Shown piece by piece: positions 9,243 through 16,779 of a stretch of DNA of 64,000 nt. The translations under genes and the position numbers were made by a program. Numbering within the stretch: position 1 is the stretch's first letter; each line of letters starts with the position of its first letter. Origin of the DNA: an uncultured Bacteroidales bacterium (lineage in GTDB: Bacteria; Bacteroidota; Bacteroidia; Bacteroidales; UBA932). The notes under the pieces are model-generated. The model searched no databases and had not been told where the DNA came from. It saw nothing but the letters and a program-made list of their open reading frames with translations. The DNA lies in NCBI GenBank assembly GCA_900545245.1, contig UQYV01000013.1:7912-71911 (forward strand), written 5' to 3'.

Positions 9243-10589
9243 TCAGAGTCTTGCTGTAGATATGTATATTGTGTAGATGACCTTATGCCGTGTCTCCGGA
9301 TTCATCTGCGGGTCTTTGATGACCTGACTTATGCTCTCGAAGATTGACGTGTTCTGCGCATTGGCATGAGCGGCGGAAATAGAGTTCCATTTGTAGGCTG
9401 CGCAAAGTTCTTCATTTGAAGAGAAATTGTCCTCTGCCTCCTCGACAACGAAGTCAACCTTCAACAAGTTTGGAACTTCATTAGAGAGAGCATCGCCGAC
9501 CCCGTCAAAATTTTTGTCAAGACAAAGCACAATCTCTCCCGTTTCCTCAAATATTTCCTCATCAACCTCAAACACATCCTTCACCTGCCTAAGTTTTTCA
9601 ATCTTAGGAAGACGCCCTTCGGCATACGTGCTGTCACAAAACCCCTTATATGCATCATATACCTGATAAACAACTGGTTTCACCTCATCAATCCGATAAC
9701 AGTCAGACTCGCTTCTGTCAACGAAAAGGCCACGGAACACATAGCGAATGTCGACATCCTCCCCGTCAAGAAAACTTCTTATATCCTTCCAGCCCATTCC
9801 GTATTCCTGAACCTCAAAACCGGCAGTTGCCTGGCATTTGTCGGAAACAGGAGAAAGAGACTCGTTTATATTCGGATAGTCCTTGATAAACTTCATAGCC
9901 GGAACTCCGTTACTCAGATGAAGCATCTTGACCCGGCTGTCGTCCGGAGCGCTACGGGAAAAGCGATCATGGACATTATTGGATTTGGAAGCGTCCGTGA
10001 AGAGCATATAATAGCGGTACTTAGAATACCGTCCCCTTTCAAGATACGGTTCGCTGTAAATGTAGATGTCATGTCCATTGCGAAGCCACTCGCGGAACTC
10101 CTCCGCCAGGTAAGGATTGTTCAAGTTGTCCTTAACGGCGCCCTGAAGAAAATACTCGCCGTCCGTAATGAGCACAGCCTGATGGTTTCCTGCTACAATC
10201 TGACGCACGGCCTGCTTGATATCAGCATGGTTCACCTCGGAAATTGTGCTCAGAAGCTGATAGACCTTCTGACGGTCATTAGTCTCTCTGGTGATTTTCG
10301 ACCCCTTGATGGACCAGAACACAGGAGAGCAGTCAACGATTGCAGGATGGGTTGCCGCATAATACGCTGAGTTTCGGGCCTCTGCAACACAAGTCGAGTA
10401 GTCGATAAACAAGTCCACCGTATCACTGAGCGACGACGTTTCCTTTGGAAAATATGTCGCGTCAAAGTCTTTCAACAATGAAAGATCTTGGGTGTAGTTG
10501 ATTTTCCCGAATGAGCACGATGCCACAGATACAATGATTGCAACCGCTGAAAATCCCGTGGCAAATAGATTAGTGATGCTGTGTTTCAT
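9243..10589 (-). CDS. Lipoprotein with von Willebrand A-like domain
   Basis: 448 residues when started at ATG 10589, chosen because it gives a clean lipoprotein signal: MKHSITNL, a hydrophobic stretch and lipobox SVAS before C25. Longer in-frame starts upstream would overrun the preceding gene. After the signal, VDLFIDYSTC (D63-C67) aligns with the MIDAS strand DxSxS of vWA domains but has Cys at the second Ser, and AVLITDGEYF (D143) matches the second vWA strand with its TDG. The C-terminal half is acidic (DVFEVDEEIFEETGE). Metal binding is therefore uncertain. It starts 13 nt after the small lipoprotein. It is a probable envelope component of the system read leftward from here. The vWA call is moderate. 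Confidence 0.65.
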   Translation of the reverse strand: MKHSITNLFATGFSAVAIIVSVASCSFGKINYTQDLSLLKDFDATYFPKETSSLSDTVDLFIDYSTCVAEARNSAYYAATHPAIVDCSPVFWSIKGSKITRETNDRQKVYQLLSTISEVNHADIKQAVRQIVAGNHQAVLITDGEYFLQGAVKDNLNNPYLAEEFREWLRNGHDIYIYSEPYLERGRYSKYRYYMLFTDASKSNNVHDRFSRSAPDDSRVKMLHLSNGVPAMKFIKDYPNINESLSPVSDKCQATAGFEVQEYGMGWKDIRSFLDGEDVDIRYVFRGLFVDRSESDCYRIDEVKPVVYQVYDAYKGFCDSTYAEGRLPKIEKLRQVKDVFEVDEEIFEETGEIVLCLDKNFDGVGDALSNEVPNLLKVDFVVEEAEDNFSSNEELCAAYKWNSISAAHANAQNTSIFESISQVIKDPQMNPETRHKVIYTIYISTARL

Positions 10590-10602
10590 TATAAATAGTT
10601 CT

Positions 10603-10998
10603 TTAGTTTTTGCCGTCATCATCGGAAAATGCGGACACAAACCCGTCAAGGAGCGACGGAAGGGCATTTCTAATCTCGTCAAACCCGTCCCGGAGAGCCT
10701 CAATTCCCTGTTTTGCTATGATACCATTAATTTTACCTATGCTTTCATAGATTTCCTTCCGTTCTTCTGGAGTATAGTAAGACTGATTCGCTTGGAATTC
10801 GCCGTTGAGCATATTGAATTCCTCTTCCAATTGCTGCCGTTCGTCACACGAAAGGTCTTCTGCCTTCTCAAACTCATCAGCGAGCTGCGAGAATCGGTCG
10901 GCCAATGATACCTGCACACACGAGACAAGCGTGCACAATATCGCGAGGAGCAAAGACAAACGGGATGCGCATAAGAGCTGTAATTTATTCATCTGCAT
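10603..10998 (-). CDS. Small helical lipoprotein, first gene of the tubulin/Hsp70/GTPase operon
   Basis: 131 residues from ATG 10998 (or 129 from ATG 10992). The sequence MNKLQLL, a hydrophobic core and LCTLVSC is a type II signal with lipidated Cys. Longer upstream reading lacks a signal and runs into the structured leader. The mature part is highly charged and helical (DRFSQLADEFEKAEDLSC, ERQQLEEEFNMLNGEF) and ends in an acidic tail. No family recognised. As the promoter-proximal gene it may be the membrane-tethered input or partner of the vWA-like lipoprotein that follows. Confidence 0.65.
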   Translation of the reverse strand: MQMNKLQLLCASRLSLLLAILCTLVSCVQVSLADRFSQLADEFEKAEDLSCDERQQLEEEFNMLNGEFQANQSYYTPEERKEIYESIGKINGIIAKQGIEALRDGFDEIRNALPSLLDGFVSAFSDDDGKN

Positions 10999-11033
10999 AA
11001 GTTTAGTTGACAACACAACACAAAAACGGCGCG

Positions 11034-11175
11034 AGCTTTCTTTATGTATCCTAAGGTATCTGCAATAACCCGCAACTACAATAAAGAAAGCCCGCACCTT
11101 ATCGGTGCGGTTTCCCTTATTACCCGTAGTTGCTTAAAATTTTGCAGATTTTTAGAATACGGTAATAAGAAAACG
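11034..11175 (-). promoter_or_regulatory. Long imperfect palindrome in the operon leader
   Basis: The left arm (about 11034-11098) and right arm (about 11104-11175) are inverted copies with gaps. Matching blocks are 11059-11065 with 11144-11150, 11072-11079 with 11126-11133, and the innermost 7-bp GC stem 11092-11098 with 11104-11110 (loop 11099-11103). On the minus-strand RNA the inner hairpin is followed by CTTTCTTTATTG, so it could act as an intrinsic terminator or attenuator. It lies between the predicted promoter at 11219-11249 and the first gene at 10998. A decayed short inverted-repeat element is an alternative explanation. Confidence 0.6.
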
Positions 11176-11218
11176 TCAGTTTTCCCAACTTTTTATGCTC
11201 TTGCACTATTTCGCTTCG

Positions 11219-11249
11219 CAAAGGTATTAAATTTTACCAATAACACAAA
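11219..11249 (-). promoter_or_regulatory. Bacteroidota promoter for the tubulin/Hsp70/GTPase operon
   Basis: Read on the minus strand, TTTG (11246-11249) and TACCTTTG (11219-11226) are 19 nt apart, a full match to the Bacteroidota -33/-7 consensus. Transcription would begin near 11212 and give a leader of about 215 nt that contains the palindrome. Confidence 0.65.
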
Positions 11250-11460
11250 ACCAATTTAGATTTTGAGATGTATTTTGGTGTATTTGGGAGTCAATTTTTC
11301 GTTTTGAAAGGAGCTTAGCGATGCTAAATGACGAGCGAAATGGGAAAATATGGCCTCAAAGACACCAAAAGAACGGAGAGATTGTGATTCAAATCGCAAG
11401 TTCTCATAAGCAAAGGGATGGATAAGCCGAAGCTTGCCCATCCCCTTGGTTTCTAGACTA
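11250..11460. repeat. Non-coding stretch resembling a dispersed Bacteroidales intergenic repeat
   Basis: No credible gene. The minus-strand reading contains an open stretch whose text (FGVFEAIFSHFARHLASL) I recall as a spurious open frame that recurs between genes in this order, which suggests a dispersed intergenic repeat instead of a protein. The remaining bases to 11605 hold nothing recognisable. Confidence 0.3.
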
Positions 11461-11605
11461 TTCTATATTTGCTCTGAAACAAGTAGCGAATCTTACTTGG
11501 AAATGAGTCTGTTAGTGTCCCACATTTCCAGCTTCTCGTGCGAAAGACTATAATTGAGGAAGCCTATGGAATAGGATGCCCGCAGACATACACTTTCTCT
11601 ATCTC

Positions 11606-12079
11606 TTATTCTGCTGCAATAGGTTTCCATCTGACGGTTTTTCCTATGCCCATAATAGAGCCGCGTATGGCAATCATGTTGTCCTTGGTGAACTGTACCG
11701 TGGCGTCAGCGCGGATGCCGCTGGTCGGGTCATAGATTTTGCCCTTCCAATGCTTCTTCTCTGGATTATACTTGAGATTCCACATGATTATCATCTCGTT
11801 GCATGGTTTGTTGCGGAGCTCCTTGTCCGGATTCTTGGTGTCGAGATAGATGTTCCCGTCCTTGTCATACATGTTCTTGCTCCAATAATTCAAGAACTTA
11901 TAGGTGCCGTCAGCCTCCTTGTAGCAGCGAACTTTCGACTGCTCTCCGTTATAGTCGATAAAATAATTGCCGATGATTCCATCAGCCGAATTGTTGCGGG
12001 ACTCCTGTGCGGAGAGCGCGATTGTGCCTACGGAAAGTCCCATAACGATGCCGAGGACAAGAGTGATTATCCTTTTCAT
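11606..12079 (-). CDS. DUF2147 family secreted protein
   Basis: 157 residues with a signal peptide (MKRIITLVLGIVMGLSVGTIALSAQ). The mature part shows the DUF2147 pattern: IIGNYFIDYNGEQSKVRCYK at the start, then YWSKNMYDKDG, KHWKGKIYDPTSG and a closing VRWKPI. DUF2147 proteins are small beta-rich periplasmic or secreted proteins of unknown function, common in Bacteroidota. It appears to be a single-gene unit; a TAATTTTG -7-like element lies at 12169-12176 on the minus strand, without a clear -33 partner. No terminator is seen before the next leader 600 nt downstream. Confidence 0.75.
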   Translation of the reverse strand: MKRIITLVLGIVMGLSVGTIALSAQESRNNSADGIIGNYFIDYNGEQSKVRCYKEADGTYKFLNYWSKNMYDKDGNIYLDTKNPDKELRNKPCNEMIIMWNLKYNPEKKHWKGKIYDPTSGIRADATVQFTKDNMIAIRGSIMGIGKTVRWKPIAAE

Positions 12080-12224
12080 AAAAAACGTATTATAAATTTC
12101 TCCTATAGTGACTGTCCGGAATCCGTCTGATTATGACTCCGAATTCCGAACGAATTGCAAATCCTGTGCAAAATTAGGAAAAATAAATATAATATCGCCA
12201 GGAGCCGACAAACACACAAATGAA

Positions 12225-12270
12225 ATAACTCGCGGAATCGGCGAGTTATTTGCACGATTCCGCGAGTTAT
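12225..12270. repeat. Perfect 16-bp inverted repeat with a third internal copy of its core
   Basis: The arms 12225-12240 and 12255-12270 are exact inverses. The core 9-mer ATAACTCGC occurs at 12225-12233 and inverted at 12241-12249 and 12262-12270, so the loop carries an extra copy. No T-run follows on either strand, so it is not a plain terminator. It sits 120 nt upstream of the truncated DUF1016 gene. Confidence 0.7.
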
Positions 12271-12333
12271 GCAATGCTATCCAAGAGTCTGGGAAAGACC
12301 GCTGAGAGCCTTTTCATAGATTTTGTTACTCCA

Positions 12334-12364
12334 TTGCGATTTCAAATCATTTGACTTATATTTG
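12334..12364 (+). promoter_or_regulatory. Promoter of the truncated DUF1016 gene
   Basis: TTG (12334-12336) and TATATTTG (12357-12364) are separated by 20 nt, matching the Bacteroidota consensus, and lie 26 nt before the ATG at 12391. Confidence 0.6.
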
Positions 12365-12390
12365 CCTATGGCTATAAACCGTTGGTTATT

Positions 12391-12873
12391 ATGGAAAAGT
12401 CAAGATTTGTGAATACTGGAAGTTTCGTACCGGATGAGAATTATTCAACTTGGTTGAAATCAGTCAAAGGGAGACTCAAACACGCTCAGATAAAAGCGTC
12501 AGTAAGGATTAACCAATCAATGCTCGAATTCTACTGGGAACTTGGACACGATATCAACGCCCTACAGAATACTTATTCTTGGGGAAGCGGTTTCTTCGAT
12601 AAATTGAGTTTGGATTTGAGGAACGAATTTCCTGGGCAGGAAGGCTATTCTGTCACCAACCTTAGATACATCAAAAAGTGGTATACATTTTATAGTCAAT
12701 GTGATACAATTCGTTACCAAGTTGGTAACGAATTAAAAGACTCAATGCCGGAGAAGTTTGCATACATTCCGTGGAGACATCATATCGATATACTCAGGAG
12801 ATGCAAAAATTTGGAGGAGGCCCTATTCTATATTGACGAGACTATTGCTAATGTGTTGTTTGTTTTATTTTAG
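12391..12873 (+). pseudogene. Truncated DUF1016 (YhcG-type) N-terminal fragment
   Basis: 160 codons from ATG 12391. The text matches the N-terminal domain of YhcG/DUF1016 proteins: YSTWLKSVKGRLKHAQIKAS, MLEFYWELGHDI, YSVTNLRYIKKWYTFY, IPWRHHIDILRRCKNLEEAL FYI. Full-length members are about 330-380 residues, with a C-terminal PD-(D/E)XK-type nuclease domain; here the similarity ends at ETIAN and is followed by six unrelated residues and a stop. I see no continuation in other frames downstream. The promoter is intact, so a short product may still be made. Either a decayed defence-related gene or a stand-alone N-terminal domain. Confidence 0.65.
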
Positions 12874-13008
12874 TGTTGTTGTGTTCATGGCGTCTGTGTG
12901 CCTGAGGGGATATTCGCATACAAAGAAATATCCCCGTCCATCACATAAAGACAAGAATATTCAGAAAGCGGAACTAAATTTTTCCGAAAAATCGTCATCT
13001 TCGCCCTG

Positions 13009-13039
13009 TTGCATAATTCGGCGATAATCACTATCTTTG
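13009..13039 (+). promoter_or_regulatory. rpsP-rimM promoter
   Basis: TTG (13009-13011) and TATCTTTG (13032-13039) are 20 nt apart. The leader to the ATG at 13104 is about 58 nt. The 230 nt before it, after the DUF1016 fragment, hold no gene. Confidence 0.6.
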
Positions 13040-13103
13040 CAGGCTTTTCCTCGGGAAGGAAAGCACAAGGTAATTTTATTAAACATTAAAAAACAGATTC
13101 ACA

Positions 13104-13661
13104 ATGGCTGTTAAAATTCGTCTTCAGCGCCACGGAAAGAAGAATTTCGCATTCTTCCACATTGTTGTGGCCGACACCCGCGCACCTCGCGATGGTCGTT
13201 ACATCGAGCAGATCGGCTCTTACAACCCTAACACGAACCCTGCGACAATCGTCCTCGATTTCGACAAGGCTCTCAACTGGGTGAAGGTCGGTGCAGAGAT
13301 CACACTTGTTACCCGCAGAATCCTCTCTTACGAGGGAGTACTTCTCCGCAAGCACCTTGATGGCGGTGTTGCCAAAGGCGCACTCACCCAGGAGCAGGCA
13401 GACGCCAAGTTCGCAGCTTGGAAGACCGCTCAGGAGGCCAAGATAAACGCGAAGAAGGACGGTCTCGTAAAGGCTGCCGATGCTAAGGCAAAGGCTGCTG
13501 CAGAGGCTGAGGCAAAGGTAAATCAGGAACGTGCTGCTGCTCTTGCAAAGAAGGCACAGGAAGCTGCCGAGGCCGCAAAGGCCGCAGAAGAGGCTAAGGC
13601 TGCTGAAGAGGCTGCCGCCGCTGCTGCGACTGAGGCAACCGAGGCTCCTGCCGAGGCTTAA
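13104..13661 (+). CDS. rpsP: 30S ribosomal protein bS16 with long Ala/Lys-rich tail
   Basis: 185 residues. The N-terminal ~80 residues are the conserved S16 core (MAVKIRLQRHGKKNFAFFHI, DTRAPRDGRYIEQIGSYNPN). The rest is an extension seen in Bacteroidota: a linker containing LTQEQADAKFAAWK, then a Lys/Ala/Glu-rich segment (residues ~120-185) of low complexity ending in EAPAEA. S16 is a small-subunit assembly protein; the tail is probably helical and exposed, of unknown function. It is followed 11 nt later by rimM, as expected because RimM helps assemble the same subunit. Confidence 0.95.
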   Translation: MAVKIRLQRHGKKNFAFFHIVVADTRAPRDGRYIEQIGSYNPNTNPATIVLDFDKALNWVKVGAEITLVTRRILSYEGVLLRKHLDGGVAKGALTQEQADAKFAAWKTAQEAKINAKKDGLVKAADAKAKAAAEAEAKVNQERAAALAKKAQEAAEAAKAAEEAKAAEEAAAAAATEATEAPAEA

Positions 13662-13672
13662 TCAGATTTCCT

Positions 13673-14203
13673 TTGGAAAGCCTGCTTAAAATAGCCAAGG
13701 TAAGCAAATCTGACGGGACTGACGGTGCTGTCATTCTCAGTTTTCTGTCCATAGCTCCCGAAGATTTGGAAATTTCGGAACCGGTATTCGTCTATTTTGA
13801 CGGACTGCCGGTTCCGTTTTTCATTGAAAGTTTCACCCGAAAGGGTACGAATAAGGTCGTAGTGCGTCTGAATGACATCCACAACTATGAGGACGCAGAA
13901 GAACTGGTCGGGAAGGACGTCTTTATCGAGGATGACAGTGAATATGAAGACGATACGGACCTGGTCGGTTGGACTGTAGCGACAGTAAACGCGGACATTA
14001 CGGGCGAAGAGTCAGGCAAAAAGACCGCACGCCCCGCTGTCTTGGGCAAGATTACGGACTTCCTTGACATTCCGGGCAATCCTTGTATCGAGGTGGGTAC
14101 AAAAAATGGAGCGGTGACTATTCCGCTCCACGAAGACTTCATCGTTTCAGCCGTCCCCGAGACACGCACACTTGTAATGACGCTCCCGGAAGGGCTGCTG
14201 TAA
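13673..14203 (+). CDS. rimM: Ribosome maturation factor RimM
   Basis: 176 residues. The N-terminal RimM barrel (LLKIAKVSKSDGTDGAVILS; VFVYFDGLPVPFFI) and the C-terminal PRC-barrel-like part (DLVGWTVA, GKITDFLDIPGNPCIEV, IPLHEDFIV) are both present. RimM acts in late assembly of the 30S head. The only sensible start is TTG at 13673: no ATG or GTG lies between the rpsP stop and the conserved LKIAKV. The DG in place of the usual HG after the first strand is a small departure from the family. Confidence 0.9.
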   Translation: MESLLKIAKVSKSDGTDGAVILSFLSIAPEDLEISEPVFVYFDGLPVPFFIESFTRKGTNKVVVRLNDIHNYEDAEELVGKDVFIEDDSEYEDDTDLVGWTVATVNADITGEESGKKTARPAVLGKITDFLDIPGNPCIEVGTKNGAVTIPLHEDFIVSAVPETRTLVMTLPEGLL

Positions 14204-14235
14204 CTATTGCTTTACGCCCCCAGTTATAAATCCGC

Positions 14236-14895
14236 TTAGAGACTGTTCCTAAGGTTCTGATAGAACGCGGCCTGCGCCGTCTGATAGTACGGAACAAGCC
14301 AGAGGAAACCGATTCCGCCGGTGAAACAAGCAAGGAAGAACCATCCTATGAAACTGAGCTGCAGATAGAAAAGGTTAAACTTCTGTCCGACCATCATCTG
14401 CTGGCTCTTTCTGATTGCTTCGCGTACCGAAAGTTCCGGATTATCTACGAGAATATACGGCGTCATCGAATATGAATATGCCTTGATTATACCCGGCACG
14501 ATGAGAAGAAGAGTCCAGAGGCAAGTGAAAATCTGGGCCAATATCATTCCGCCGATTGCGCGCCAATAAATCTTGAATCCGTAACCGAAGCTGTTGGAGA
14601 GCACATCTCCGTTTGAATAGGCATAGAGAGCATTGAATGCGTAGTAGAATCCCACGCCGAGCGGGATGATAACGAAAACGCTCAAAAGAATAGAGCCGCC
14701 GTTAATTCCGAAAGCCGCCGGGGACACTGCTCCTCCAAGGGCAAATACATCTTGAGTGTACAGCTGGTAGATTGACGTCGCCCCCGATACGATGCAGACA
14801 ATGACACAATAGACAATAGTCGCGAGAACCGCTTGTGCCCAATTGCCTTTCAATGCCGAAAGTGCGGCATTTTTAAATTCTTGATTTGTTTGCAT
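14236..14895 (-). CDS. DUF975 family membrane protein
   Basis: 219 residues, with five or so hydrophobic segments (e.g. AVLATIVYCVIVCIVSGA, ILLSVFVIIPLGVGFYYAF, FTCLWTLLLIVPGIIKAYSYS, FIGWFFLACFTGGIGFLWLV). The LLIVPGIIKAYSYSMTPYIL and EAIRKSQQMMVGQK motifs are characteristic of DUF975 (glycerophosphoryl diester phosphodiesterase-membrane-like) integral membrane proteins of unknown function. It is convergent with rimM (32 nt gap) and downstream of dapF (72 nt). It could be read through from the dap operon, or have its own promoter. Confidence 0.8.
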   Translation of the reverse strand: MQTNQEFKNAALSALKGNWAQAVLATIVYCVIVCIVSGATSIYQLYTQDVFALGGAVSPAAFGINGGSILLSVFVIIPLGVGFYYAFNALYAYSNGDVLSNSFGYGFKIYWRAIGGMILAQIFTCLWTLLLIVPGIIKAYSYSMTPYILVDNPELSVREAIRKSQQMMVGQKFNLFYLQLSFIGWFFLACFTGGIGFLWLVPYYQTAQAAFYQNLRNSL

Positions 14896-14967
14896 TTGTT
14901 TTTAAATAATGGTTATTCTGCAAAAATAATAGAATTGATGAAAAAGTAGTCGCAAAAAACGAAATTT

Positions 14968-15879
14968 CTAAAAAATATCAAGCTTCGCCACGAGTGACGC
15001 CGGGCCTGTGAGCCAGACATCCGTGAAAAGAACGTCACCGCTTGGTCTGTCTCCGGTCAAAATGTCCCCGGACAAAATGCCTTCGCGAAGTGCTCTCGCG
15101 CTACCTGTCGGAGTCAAATCAACTGCAAGTTCGTCATTGAGAGCCATCACTGAATAGTGAACGGAAGATGTCGGGGAATCGACAGATGAAGACTGAACGG
15201 ATAAAAGCCAGGCAGCGGCTGCAGAAGCCGTGATTCCTGTTCCGCAGGCGCAGGTCTCCGCCTCGACCCCTTTCTCGAAAGTCCTGACTTTCAAAGGATT
15301 GCCTTTAACTACAAAATTTACGTTAGCCCCAAGCGGAGCAAATTCCTCGGCGTGACGAAGTTTGCTCCCCTGCGCATCCACATATTCCGAAGTCAAAGGA
15401 GTGTCCACAAAATGAACAAAATGACGGGTTCCCGTGTCCACGAACCAGCCGGATGCAGAAGCATCGTTTTTCAAAGAATCATAATGCCGGGCAACGGAAA
15501 TGTCTATCATCTGGAGCCTGACAGTCAACGTATTCCCTTCCGAGGAAAGCAATTCGGCACGATGTTCTCCATCGGCAGCAACAAAAGACCAGCGGCCGTC
15601 CTGTGACGCCGGTTTCAGTCCGAGAAAACTTGCGAAAGCCACGATGCAGCGTCCGCCATTCCCACACATCATCCCACCGGAGCCGTCGGAGTTATAGTAG
15701 TCCATCGTAAAGTCCGCCCCGTCACACCCGGTCCCGAGCAACATCACGCCGTCCGCGCCCACGCCATAGTGGCGGTCACATATTTCCGAAATGTACTTCT
15801 CAGTCAGACGAATGCTCCCGTCGCGGTTGTCTGCGACAAGGAAATCGTTTCCCGCCCCGTTATATTTATAGAATGTCAT
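14968..15879 (-). CDS. dapF: Diaminopimelate epimerase
   Basis: 303 residues from ATG 15879 (a TTG two codons earlier is possible). Converts LL- to meso-diaminopimelate, the last step before peptidoglycan use or LysA. Both catalytic cysteines are visible: C78 in GNGGRC and C212 in ACGTG. The start MTFYKYNGAGNDFLVAD is the usual DapF N-terminus. It is slightly longer than E. coli DapF (274), mainly from a Ser-rich insertion (VQSSSVDSPTSSVHYS) between the two halves. Last gene of the dap set, 66 nt after dapD. Confidence 0.93.
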   Translation of the reverse strand: MTFYKYNGAGNDFLVADNRDGSIRLTEKYISEICDRHYGVGADGVMLLGTGCDGADFTMDYYNSDGSGGMMCGNGGRCIVAFASFLGLKPASQDGRWSFVAADGEHRAELLSSEGNTLTVRLQMIDISVARHYDSLKNDASASGWFVDTGTRHFVHFVDTPLTSEYVDAQGSKLRHAEEFAPLGANVNFVVKGNPLKVRTFEKGVEAETCACGTGITASAAAAWLLSVQSSSVDSPTSSVHYSVMALNDELAVDLTPTGSARALREGILSGDILTGDRPSGDVLFTDVWLTGPASLVAKLDIF

Positions 15880-15951
15880 CTTCAAAACAGTTTTTTACTA
15901 TCCCGTCAACTCAATAACGACCCCGCCAATCAATTCTTCGTGGATACGGCC

Positions 15952-16707
15952 TTAGCGCAACAAGTCCTCAAGTCGGATTGAGCCGGAGGTCTTTTCGTCA
16001 CGATATTTCACAATCACAGGGCAATAGAGCTGAATCCCGGCGGAGGCCCCCGGACCATGGGTCACGGGTCTTGAACCGGCCACAACCACAGCGCCCTCCG
16101 GAATCACAATCTGCCCGGCGTCGTTCCGACGGATCCACTCGCCGTTTGTAGCATCATAAACCGAAGTGGAAGAATTGATGATGACGCCGGTGCCTACCAC
16201 CGCACGCGACTTCACGATCGTTCCCTCGTAGATGCCGCAGTTTCCGCCGATAAACACGTCGTCCTCGATGATGACGGGCAGCGCCCCGACAGGCTCCAGC
16301 ACACCACCGAGTTGGGAGGCAGCCGAAAGATGCACCCGTTTTCCCACCTGGGCACACGAACCGACAAGCGCATGAGAGTCTATCATCGTCCCCTCATCCA
16401 CATAAGCCCCGATGTTGACATAAGCAGGAGGCATTACGACAACGCCTTTTGCAAGAAAAGCTCCCCTGCGAACACTGCTTCCCCCCGGAACCAGCCGCAC
16501 GCCACACTCAGGAGTAAACTTTCGGGCAGGGACCGTATCCTTATCCACAAAATCCCCCATCTGCATAAGTTCCCCCACACGAAATCCCCCGAGAATATTC
16601 TCCTTCACTTCAACATTCACGACCCATTCGCCCGAAATCTTCTCCGCCACACGAATCTCCCCCCTTTCGAGGCCGTCGCAAAAATCTGAAAACTCCTGTT
16701 TTGTCAT
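15952..16707 (-). CDS. dapD: Tetrahydrodipicolinate N-succinyltransferase
   Basis: 251 residues. Transfers succinyl from succinyl-CoA to tetrahydrodipicolinate. The left-handed beta-helix region is clear: GSSVRRGAFLAKGVVVMPP, YVNIGAYVDEGTMIDSHALV, GSCAQVGKRVHLS, GGVLEP, IIEDDVFIGGNCGIYEGTIV. The N-terminal region is short compared with E. coli (274 residues). The succinylase reading rests on close similarity to DapD over DapH; an acetyl donor cannot be fully excluded by eye. It lies 72 nt after dapA in the same direction. Confidence 0.88.
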   Translation of the reverse strand: MTKQEFSDFCDGLERGEIRVAEKISGEWVVNVEVKENILGGFRVGELMQMGDFVDKDTVPARKFTPECGVRLVPGGSSVRRGAFLAKGVVVMPPAYVNIGAYVDEGTMIDSHALVGSCAQVGKRVHLSAASQLGGVLEPVGALPVIIEDDVFIGGNCGIYEGTIVKSRAVVGTGVIINSSTSVYDATNGEWIRRNDAGQIVIPEGAVVVAGSRPVTHGPGASAGIQLYCPVIVKYRDEKTSGSIRLEDLLR

Positions 16708-16779
16708 ATTTATCTATGTTATAATATATTATCCCTCTGCCAATCCCATAACAGCAGAAGTAAACCTGCCCCGACGCAA

